This document shows positions 10,046 to 17,309 of a stretch of DNA of 17,597 bases, in pieces. The notes beneath the pieces were generated by a model, which was not told where the DNA came from, did no database searches, and was given only the letters and a program-made list of their open reading frames with translations. The stretch spans positions 1 to 17,597 of the forward strand of contig NGZR01000025.1 in the NCBI GenBank assembly GCA_002197995.1. The letters run 5' to 3'. Every line of letters begins with the position of its first letter. Position 1 is the stretch's first letter. This DNA is from Gaeumannomyces sp. JS-464 (taxonomy: Eukaryota; Ascomycota; Sordariomycetes; Magnaporthales; Magnaporthaceae). The translations under genes and the position numbers were made by a program.

Positions 10046-10193
10046 TAAGGTAGACGTGTAGGTAAACAAGAGTGTGTGTGTGTGGTGTGGTGTAGTCAGT
10101 GTCGTGTGCGTGGTGTGTGTGTGCGTGGTGTGGTGTAGTGTGGGTGTAGTACGTAGTACGTAGGAAGTAGTGTGTGGTCGGTAACAGTGTAAG

Positions 10194-10609
10194 ACAGGTA
10201 CGTAGTCGTCGTCAGTGGTAGGAGTGTGTAGTAGTGTAGTGTAGCGTGTGTAAGGTAGTAGTCGTACAAGTAGAAGTCAACGTCAAGCGTGTGTGGTAGT
10301 GTGTGTAGTGTGTAAGTACAAGTAGTGTCGTAGTGTAGGTAACGTGTAAAGTGCAGTGTAGTGTAGTAGTGTAAGTAACGTAGTAGGGGTGTGTGTCGTG
10401 TAGTAGTGTCGTGTAGTGTCAAAGTAACAAGTAAAGAGGTAGTAAACAAGTGTAAGTAGAGTAAAACAAGTGTCGTCCGTAGTCCAGGTGTAAGTGTAGG
10501 TCAACGTAAGGGGAGTAGTGTGTGTAGTAGTAAAGTCCGTGTGTAGTGTAGCGTGTGTAAGGTGTGTAACGTAGTGTACGTAGTAGTGTGTGTCGTGTGT
10601 GTGCAGGGT
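10194..10609 (+). CDS. nad2: NADH dehydrogenase subunit 2, internal exon D
   Basis: The decoded frame completes the split Tyr codon, then reads STISHVGFILLALSI, IESTQAFVFYLIQYS, ISNLNA and TIGFSLYSYSNNNKEY. It continues LIDKNNSPIQLISQLRGYFY, INPLLAL and SLTITIFSFAG. All are standard ND2. It ends with codon GGT (T at 10608-10609). Joined to exon E this gives FAGIPPLVGFF. Very few frame breaks occur here, making it one of the best demonstrations that the decoding rule is right. Confidence 0.92.
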
Positions 10610-10715
10610 GGAAAAAAGAGGAACGCCGTGCAGCAGTGTGTAGTAGGGTGTAGGTGGTAGTAGTGTGTACAGGGTAGTAAGTGTGTGTGTAAACGTGTAG
10701 AGTAGTGTAAGAAGT

Positions 10716-10795
10716 GTACCGGCGCAAGCGTCGGTGTAGTGTGTGTGGTGTAAGTGCAAGTAGGCGAAGCCGCCGTACGTGTCGTAGCGGTAGGT
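10716..10795 (+). repeat. GC-rich hairpins in intron 5
   Basis: Two small GC-rich elements decode as CCGGCGCAAG and GGCGAAGCCGCC in AT-rich intron 5' sequence. The second can fold with an AAG loop. They probably sit in a peripheral loop of the intron RNA. Confidence 0.45.
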
Positions 10796-11203
10796 GTAGT
10801 GAAGCAGTGTACCGTGTGTAAAGTAGTAGTGTGTAGTAGTCGTAGTGTAGTGAAAAAGTAGTAGTCACCAGTAGTGCGTGGAAACGTCCGTGTACAAGTG
10901 TAGTGCGTACGTGGGTGTGTGTAGTAGTGTAGTGTAAGTGTCAAGGTGAAAAGTGGTAGTAAGTGTGTGGACAAGTCAGCAGGAAACCAAAAGTAACAAG
11001 CCCCGGTGTAGTGAGGTAGGGGTCCGTCAGAGACGTGTGTACGGTGAGTACACCGGGTAGCGTGTGTGTAAGTGTAGTGTAAAAAAAAAAGCGTAGTGTG
11101 GCGTGAAGAGTAAAGGTCCAGTGTGTCAGTCCGAGTAACAGTAGGTGTGTCAGTGTAGTAGTCAAGTGTGTGTAGTGTGTAGTCCGTCGTGTGTGTGTAA
11201 CGT

Positions 11204-12672
11204 GGTAAACACGGGTGTAAAAGAACGGGTAGTAGAGTGGTGTGTAAGTCGTGTCGGTGGGTAACAAGTGTGTGGTAGGTAAGTGTGGTCACAGTGTAAA
11301 GTGTAAGTAACAGTGTAAAAGGGTGTAGTACGTCGAACAGTGTAGGTGAAGTGTGTGTAAGTAGCAGTCCGGTAGTGTCCAGGTCAAAACCCCGTGGTAC
11401 GTAGCGTACGTAAGTAAAAGTGTAGAAGGTAGAGTGTCGTAGTGTCGTACGTAAGTAAAGTCGTAGGTGTCAGGGTGTCGGGTGTGAGTGTAGTACGTGT
11501 CAGGGTAAGGAGTGTCAGTCGTCCCCGTGTAAACCGTGTGAGTGTGTAGTGTACAGGAGTGTGTACGGAGTGCAGAAGGGGTGGTGTGTGTAGTGGGTCA
11601 AACGTGTAGAAAAAACCCAAGAGTGTCAAGTACAGGAGTGAGTCAGGTCCAACCAGGGGTGTGTCAAAGTAAAGCGTCCAGTAAAAAAGAGTAAGGAGCG
11701 TAGTGTAAACCGTGTAGTGTAGTGTGTGTAGTGTGTGTGGAGTCAGGTAGGGTACAAGTGTAGGTGGTGTGCAGGGTGCAGAGTGTGCCGTGTAGGTGTG
11801 TGTGTCCGGTGTAAGTGTCGGTGTAGAACCGTAGTGTGTGTAGCGTGTGGTAGTAAGTCGTCGTGTGTGTGACAAAGTAGTCCGTGTGTAAGTAACCCAA
11901 AAAGTGGGCCGACGTACGTACGTGTAGTGTAGAGAGGGTAGGTGTAGTGAGTGAGTGCAACGAAAGGAGCAGTGTGTAACGGAGTACGTGGGTCGTGTCA
12001 AGCGTAGTGTAGTAAAGTAGTACGGTGCGTGTCGTGTGTAAAGTAGAGGAGTGTAACGTGAGTGGACGTGTAAAGAAGCGTGTCCCAGAAACGTGGTGTG
12101 CCGGTGGTCGTAGACCGTGGTCGGTAAACCCAGTGTAACGACCCGTGAGGTGAGGTGTGCGTGGAGTGTGTACGAGCGGGTGAGGGGTGGTGTGTGTGTA
12201 GTAGTGTAAGTAGTAAAGTAAAGTCGTGCCACCGTAGTAAGGTCAGGAGTGTGTCAAGGTACGTACGTAAGAGTGTGTCAGTGTGTAGGTGTCAACAGTG
12301 TCGTCGGTGAGTGAGCGTAGTGTGAGTGAAAAGGTGTGTAGGTAGAGTGTGTGTGTAAAGTGGTGGGTAAAGTAGTCGTGTGTACCCCAAGGAACAGACC
12401 GGTGCGGAGTGTGTGTGGTAGTGCGAGAAGTGTGTCACGTGAGTAACGTAGTGCGTAAAAGTCAGTACCAGTGTCGTGTGTAAACGTGTCAGTCAAAGTC
12501 AAAGGAGGTCAAAGTGTAAAAGAGTGTGTCAAGTGACGTGAGTGGTCAAGGTAGCCGAACGTAAGTGTAGAAAGTAAAGCGTCACCGTGTAAGTAAAAAA
12601 GGAGTGTAGCGTGAGAGTGTACGTGTGGTAGTGTAAAGCAGGGTAGTGAACAGGGGCAGACGTAAAGTGTAG
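11204..12672 (+). CDS. LAGLIDADG homing endonuclease, intron-encoded (ORF 5)
   Basis: The open decoded frame runs from about 11204 through a lead-in (SIRIPVKTPVLATNKIR at about 11357-11423) that lacks the NRGSKS/VKEQRV module of ORFs 1-4 and 7. Motif 1 is NPWFITGFTDAEGCF (about 11530-11592), with TGA as Trp. Motif 2 is EWVAGFTSGEG (about 12147-12185). Between them lie PLITQKWADYYLF and MMMQRKEHLTDTGLQ; after them HLVQHSRDELLMKSLVDF, IIPFFKLHQIKGVK and CIKAGMNRGRLN. The stop is TAG at 12669-12672. About 365 codons. The true start is not clear: no ATG in frame is convincing. It probably homes to, or helps splice, its host intron. Confidence 0.83.
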
Positions 12673-12861
12673 GGTAGGGTCGTACGTGTAAGGGTAAAAG
12701 TGGTGGTGAGTGACGTGTAAAAGTAAGGTAAAGTGTAGTGTGTCAGTGTGTAGTGGTGTGTGGCGTGTGTAACGTAAAGGTGTAAAGTGTAAAAACAAGC
12801 GTAAGGTAAGCGTAAACAAGCGTAAGTGAAAGTAACGTGTAGTGTAGTAAGTGGTAAAGTG

Positions 12862-13349
12862 AGTGTCCGTCCCCGTGGGTAGGGTGTGTGTGTGTGTGCG
12901 TAAACAAAGTGGGTAGTGTAAGGTGCGTGCGTAGTAGAGTAAAGGGTAGTAGTGTGTGTGTCGTAGTCGTGTGTAAGTCGCGTGTCGTGTACAAGGTGGT
13001 AAGTGTGGGGCAGGTGTGTACGTAGTCGTAAAGTGGTAAGTAAAAGAAAGTGTGTAGTGTGTGTAGTGTCGTGTCGTGAGTGTAGTAAAAGTAAAGTCCG
13101 TGTGTAGTGTGTAAAAAGTGTCGTAAAGTGTAAACGGGGAGTAGTGTAGTGTGAGTAGAAAGTAAGTAAGTAGTAAGTGTAAAGTCGTAGTGTACAGTGT
13201 GTAAGTGTAGTAAAAAGTAGTAACGTAGTGGTCGTAGGTGTCGTGGTCGTCGTAGTGTACGTAGTCGTCAAGTAAGTGTACAGTGTGTAGGTGTGTGTAG
13301 TAGTCAGTGTGTGTAGTGAAGTAAAGAAGTGAGTGTAAGGTAGTGGGGT
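12862..13349 (+). CDS. nad2: NADH dehydrogenase subunit 2, internal exon E
   Basis: The decoded frame reads PPLVGFFAKQMVLSAAI, DKGYIFLSLIAILTSV, IGAVYYLNVIKEI and YSSSVSIT-like text, ending with KEWLSMG (Trp as TGA). The GFFAKQ segment is a conserved ND2 loop with a functional Lys. The stretch 13141-13320 is poorly conserved, as usual near the ND2 C-terminus, and has apparent homopolymer losses. The exon ends in T at 13348-13349 (codon GGT). The following intron stays open in the same frame. Confidence 0.88.
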
Positions 13350-14808
13350 ACCAGTAGTGACCCCGTAGTGTCGTGTACGTAGTGGTGCGTAAGTGAGGTA
13401 GTGTAGTACGTCGGTAAGTGTGTAGTGTACGTGCGTAGTCAAAGTACAAAGTACAAGTGTGTCAGTCCGAGTACGTGTAGTCGTAAGTGTAAGGTAGTCC
13501 GTCGTCGTGTAAGTCGGTACGTAGACACACGGTCGTAGTACAGTACAGTCGTCACGTGTAGTCGTGTCGTAGTGTGTGTGCGGTACGTCAACAAAGAGTA
13601 CGTCAAGTGGTACGTCGTAGGTCAGTAAGTGTACCAGTACGTAAAGCGTAGTAGTCACCGTGTGTAGTGTAGTAGTCGTGGTGTAGTGTCAGAGTGCAGA
13701 AGGGTGTGGTGTGTCAACGGTAGGGTGTGTCAAAGGAAGTCCGTAAGTGGGAAAGTGTCGTAGTGGTCCGGTCCGTGTGTAGTGTGTCAAAGTACAAGGT
13801 GTCACGTCGTAAAGAGTAAGTGTGTAGTGTAGTGTAAGTGCAAAGTGTAGAAAGTGTAGTGTAGGGTAGGTAGTGTGGAAACAGTGTCAGTAGGTAAGGG
13901 GAAGTAAAGTCAAGTAGTGTCGCGGGTAAGAGTCGTGTGTAGTGAGTAGTGTGTAAAAAGTCAGTGTGTCACAGTGTGTGTGAGTAAGTGTACCCGTGTG
14001 TAAGTAACGTCAAAAGAAAGCAGAGTGTGTGTGTACGTAGTGTGTAAGCAAGTAGGTCGTAGTAAAGTGTAGGTGTGAAGGGGAACAGTGTAGTCAGCCA
14101 AAGGGTGTACAAGAAAGTGTGGAAAGTAGTGTCGGTGTGTCGAGTAAAGTGTGTAGGTGTGTAGTCGCAGTGTCCGTGTGAAGACGTAGTGTGTGTGTCC
14201 GTAAGTACGTGGTGCCGTGGTGTGTCGTAGGCCCCGTGTAGTAGAAAAGTAGTGTACGTAGTCCCGTGAGTGTCGTGAGGTGGAGTGGCGGGAGTGTGTG
14301 GTGTGTCAGGGTGAGGGGTGTGTGTGTGTGTAGGTGTGGCGTAAAGTAGTGGGTGGAGGTGTAAAGTGTAGAGTGGAGGTGTGTCAGTGTAAGTGTGTGT
14401 AAGGGTAGTCGTCAACAGTGTGTAAGAGAGTGAAGTGTAGTGTACGTAAGAGTCAGTGTGTAGTACGTGTGTGTGTGGAGTGGTGGGTAGTAGTGTCAAG
14501 TGTAGTCACGTCGTGGAAGGTAGCAAGTGGGGTGCGTGGAGGTAGTGTGTAGTGTGTAGAAACGTGTGTCGGACAGTAGTGAGAGTAAAAGTAAGTGTCC
14601 AGTGTGTGTGTAAAAACCAGTGAGAGTAAGAGGGTGGTGTAAAAGAGAGGAGTGTGTGTGAAGAGTGTGAAGTGTCGTAGGTAGCGTGAAGTGTGTAGTG
14701 TAAAGTCGTAAGGCGTCAGTCGTAACCAAAGAGGGAGTGTAGAGTAAGAGTGTCGGTGAAAGTAAAAGTCAGGTCGCGTGTGCGCAAGTGAAGTAAAGTG
14801 TAAGAGTA
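13350..14808 (+). CDS. LAGLIDADG homing endonuclease in frame with nad2 exon (ORF 6)
   Basis: The nad2 exon frame continues into the intron as TIWPLFLLCANEYYTRN, then SSDTYLIKYPSLNRTRH, before the enzyme proper. Motif 1 is ISGYSDAEGCFNVGF (about 13670-13728) and motif 2 MAGFVSGEGFF (about 14283-14328). Linkers include HFDNYPLITQKKADFLLFKQ (about 13972-14052), QHLRDELLLRSF and HLTKEGLDKIREIKS. The stop is TAA at 14805-14808, about 360 codons. In-frame fusion to the upstream exon is common for intron ORFs: the enzyme is released by proteolysis or translated from precursor RNA. It lacks the NRGSKS module. One frame break occurs near 13620. Confidence 0.83.
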
Positions 14809-15083
14809 AGTGTGTGTGTGTAGCAGTACAGTCGTGCGTGGTGAAGCCAGCCAGCGGTAGTAGTGTGTGGTAGTGTAGTAGGTAGTGTGTAGCCGAGAAG
14901 CAAGTAGGTGTGCCCAAGTGTAAGTGTGGGTGTAAGTAAGTAACCAAAGTGTGTGTGTAAAAAAGAGTGTGGAGTGTAAGTGTGCAAGAAGTAGTCAAAA
15001 CCCCGAGTGGTGTGTAGTGTGTGAGTGAGTGTGTGCAGCGAAGGTGTGTGGTCGTGTAGGTGTGTGTAGTCAGTGTGTGGTAG

Positions 15084-15136
15084 GTAGCCGTACGAAGGTA
15101 CGGCGTGCGTGTCGCGTACGTGTCGGTAGGAGGCGT
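15084..15136 (+). repeat. Long inverted-repeat hairpin in intron 6
   Basis: Decoded arms CCTACGAAGTA and TACTTCGTAGG are perfect reverse complements, flanked by TAGCC and GGCTA which also pair. The symmetry is lost in the text as given because each T carries an extra G. It thus serves as protein-independent proof of the decoding rule. It is probably a GC-cluster or intron peripheral helix. Confidence 0.75.
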
Positions 15137-15251
15137 AGTGTAAGTAGGTACGTCACGTAGTAAGTAAGTAGTAGACAAAAACGGTGTCAACGACGTAAGT
15201 AGGGTGAGGTAAAACGTAACAAGTAAGTCCGTAGTAGTAAAGAGTCCAAGT

Positions 15252-15293
15252 GCCCGTACGAAGCGTACAAAGTGTAGGTAGCGTGTCGCAGGG
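15252..15293 (+). repeat. Second hairpin in intron 6 core region
   Basis: Decoded CCCTACGAAGCTAC and GTAGCTTCGCAGGG form a stem of 14 pairs with a single mismatch. The stem shares the CTACGAAG unit with the hairpin at 15084, so the two may be copies of one family. Confidence 0.7.
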
Positions 15294-15409
15294 GTAAGTA
15301 ACAGTAGGTCGTGAACAAGTAGTAGAGAGTAGTAGTGAAAAAGTGTAAGTGTGTGTAGGTGTAAGAGTGTGTAGTGTAACGTAAGTAAAGTGTAGTGTAA
15401 CACGCGTGT

Positions 15410-15443
15410 GACGTAGTAGTGTGGGTACAAGGTGTGTAGTGTA
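15410..15443 (+). CDS. nad2: NADH dehydrogenase subunit 2, last exon F
   Basis: The decoded frame TILVQVY followed by TAA (15440-15443) continues exon E, giving SMGTILVQ at the join, as expected for the ND2 C-terminus. The exon is only about eight codons. A one-base loss in the T run at 15431-15436 could change the last residues. The stop lies 17 window bases before the nad3 start. Confidence 0.75.
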
Positions 15444-15460
15444 AGTGTAGTGTAAGTGTA

Positions 15461-15589
15461 AAGTGAGGTAGGTAGTGACAGTGTAGTGTAAGTGTGTGTA
15501 GTGTGTGGTAGTGGTAGTAAGTAGCGTTGTGTAGTGTTGTGTAGCGTAGTAAAGTGTGTAGTGTGTGTGTGCGTCCGTCAGTAAGTCCG
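15461..15589 (+). CDS. nad3: NADH dehydrogenase subunit 3, exon 1
   Basis: The decoded frame starts MSSMTLLILF and reaches INLFFAPHNP. ND3 is a small membrane subunit of complex I, and APHNPYQEK is its conserved entry to the first loop. The ATG is at 15461-15464, just after the nad2 stop, as in many filamentous ascomycetes; co-transcription is likely. Two T's without an inserted G (15527, 15537) fall in T runs here. The frame around 15540 needs one more T. The exon ends at CCT (T at 15588-15589). Confidence 0.88.
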
Positions 15590-17309
15590 TAAAAAGTGTG
15601 AAGTAGGGAAAGTCAAGTAAGTAAAGTGTAGTAAACGTAGTCAAAGTGTCCGGGAACGCCGTGTAAAGAGTGTCGTGAGTACCAAGCAAGTAGTGTGAAA
15701 AAAGTAGTGAGGTGGCGTGAACGTAAGTGTACGTCAGGGTAGTGGGTAACAAGTGTCAGAAGTAGTAGTACGAAAGGTGTGTAAGTAGGGTAAGTCGCGG
15801 AGTCGTAAGGTCAGGTAGTGTAGTAGTAAGTGTAGTAAGTACGTGGTAAAAGAGCAACGAGGTAAAGTGGGTAGGTGTGCAGTGTAGAGTAGTAGTGTAA
15901 GTAGAAAAGTAGTAAGTGTGTAAGTGGTGTAAAAGTGGTACGTCGTAGGGCGTGTCGAAAGAAGGTGTAGTCAAAGTCAAAAGTCCCGTGTCGTAACGTC
16001 GTAGTAAAGTGTAAGTAAGAAAGTGTAGTCGTACGCGTAGAAGTCGTAAAGTGTAGAGTCCGTGTCAGTAGTGGTAACGTGGAGTGTGTACAGAGTGGGT
16101 GAAGGGTGTCGTGTGTGTAGTGTAACGTAGTAAGTGTAAGGAGTAAGTAAAGTACAAAACAGGGTGTGACGGTGGTGTGCGGTGGTAGAGTGTGGTAAGT
16201 AAGGTGTGTACAGTAAAAAAGAGTGTGTAAGTAGTGTAGTGTAAAGTAAGAGTGTAAAGAGTGTGTGTGTGTAAGTACGTGGGTAAGTGGTGTGTGTGTA
16301 CACGGGGTAAAGAGTGCGTGTCACAAGTACCGGTGGTAGAAGTCCGTGTAAAAGGTGTGTAGAAAGTGTAGTAAGTGTAACCAGTGTGTGTGAGTAAAGT
16401 AGTCCCGTGTAAAAACAAAGAAACAAAGTGTGAGTGTAGTGTGTGTAGTGTGTAAAGTGTAGCGTGTAGTAAGTGTGTAAGTGTAAAAAGTAAAAACCAG
16501 TACGTACGAAAGAGTGGGTGTGTAGTAAAACGTGTGGTGTGCGTGTGTAAAGGCGGGGTAGTGAAGTAAAGGTGTGTAAAGTAAGTGAAGTGTAGTGTAA
16601 GTGTGCGTGTGTCCGTAAGTAGTGGTGTCCGTAGTCGTGTAAGTACCGTGAAAGTGTCGTGTGTAAAGTAAAAAGTAGTAGAAGCGTGTGTGTGTGAGTG
16701 TAACAGGGGTGTGTACAGAGTGCGTGAAGGGTGTGTGTGTGTAGCGGTGTGGTAGGTAGTGTAAAAAGTAAGACAGTCGTAAAGTACGGAGAAGTCGGGT
16801 AAAAGTGTAAGGTGTGTAGTGTGTGTAACGTCAAAGGTAGTGTAGAGAGTGAAGTAGTGTGTAAGTGTAAAAGGTTGTAAGTGTGAAGTAGTGTGTAGGA
16901 GTGGTGGGTGTAGTACAAGGTGTGTAGAGTGAGTAGAGGAACAAGTGTAAGTGTGTGTAAAGGTAGTCGTAAGTGTGTGTGTCGTAGCAGTAAAAGAGTA
17001 GTCAGTGTAGTGTCCAGTGTGTGTGTCAAGTAAAGTAGTGTGTGTGTAAAGTGGGTAAGTAAAGTGTGTGTGTAGAGTGTGTCGCAGAGTGTGTGTAGGT
17101 AAAGTGTGGTAGTCAGTGTAAGTGGAGTGCGTGTCGCAGTAAAAACAGTGTGTAACGTCAAGAAGGAGTGTAGAGTGAAAGTAAAAAAAAGTCCGGTGAG
17201 TAAAAGTGAAGTACAAAGTAGAAAACAAGTAGGTGTGTAAAGTGTACGTAAGGGTCAAGTGTAGTGTAGTGTGTAGTAGGGTAGTGAGAAAGTGTGTGAG
17301 TGTCAAACG
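15590..17309 (+). mobile_element. Group I intron in nad3
   Basis: It interrupts nad3 between APHNP and YQEKYS. Core strings AAATTCCGGGAACGCC (about 15642-15662) and TTACTCAGGTATGGTAACA (about 15727-15750) belong to the same core type as the nad2 introns at 2137, 4324 and 6476. It encodes ORF 7. It follows an exonic T and ends in G at 17309. The 3' tail 17233-17309 is short and AT-rich. Confidence 0.9.
15741..17232 (+). CDS. LAGLIDADG homing endonuclease, intron-encoded (ORF 7)
   Basis: Decoded, it runs IGNRGSKSVLYNYN, TVKEQRVNGS (about 15841-15877), RSYQIKIPSNS, then motif 1 VTGFTDGEGSF (about 16070-16113) and motif 2 FWLTGFTDAEG (about 16685-16730). Linkers include KDASQYRVESLKGLEI, HFDKYPLKTKKQIDY (about 16380-16440), AGMNKGLNNELLIAFPN and SIRDEYLIKSLIEYLGCG. 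It ends IRDKMNTNRKQ, TAG at 17229-17232; about 370 codons. One T without an inserted G (16876) falls in KSLIEY and is required for the frame. The ATG at 15741 overlaps the intron core, so the start is tentative. Breaks occur near 15940 and 17151. Confidence 0.86.

Larger units (their letters stand above)
6476..10193 (+). mobile_element. Large composite group I intron in nad2 (intron 4 in window)
   Basis: At 3.7 kb of window text it is the longest intron here. The outer core carries CAAACTCCGGGGAAC (about 6518-6534) and TTCAGGTATGGTAACAAG (about 6606-6630). Inside are a LAGLIDADG ORF in two pieces (6709-~7500 and ~8640-9788) and, between them, a complete GIY-YIG ORF (7732-8555) with its own flanking structured DNA. 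That arrangement suggests an intron nested in an intron ORF. A tail of about 400 bases (9789-10193) has no gene but holds a GC-rich hairpin. The intron ends with G at 10193. Its first base follows an exonic T, as group I rules require. Confidence 0.85.
10610..12861 (+). mobile_element. Group I intron in nad2 (intron 5), different core type
   Basis: Core strings differ from the other introns here: ATGCTGGAAACTCC (about 10873-10890), TCAGCAGGAAACC (about 10976-10988), GTCCTCAGAGACT (about 11022-11036) and GAAGATAAAGTCC (about 11105-11119). These resemble widely conserved group I core elements (P3 to P7 region). The core lies upstream of the LAGLIDADG ORF, and a non-coding tail of about 190 bases follows the ORF. 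It begins after exonic T and ends with G at 12861. The region 10610-10860 is non-coding with a GC-rich hairpin. Confidence 0.87.
13350..15409 (+). mobile_element. Group I intron in nad2 (intron 6)
   Basis: It begins after an exonic T and ends with G at 15409, just before ACT ATA TTG of the last exon. Here the ORF comes first and the structured core lies downstream. Core-like strings are TTCAACGACTAATAGGTGAG (about 15183-15208) and ATAGTCTGAACAATATAGAG (about 15302-15327), matching conserved P7/P3-side group I sequence. Two strong hairpins sit within or beside the core (15084-15136 and 15252-15293). 14809-15080 shows no gene. Confidence 0.85.

Noticed and set aside
121..15865. Recurring blocks containing gtcgcggagtcgtaa and aaagagcaacgagg, as a possible CRISPR or dispersed regulatory repeat
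   Set aside because: The copies are kilobases apart and each encodes the same NRGSKS/VKEQRV protein module at the head of a different intron ORF.
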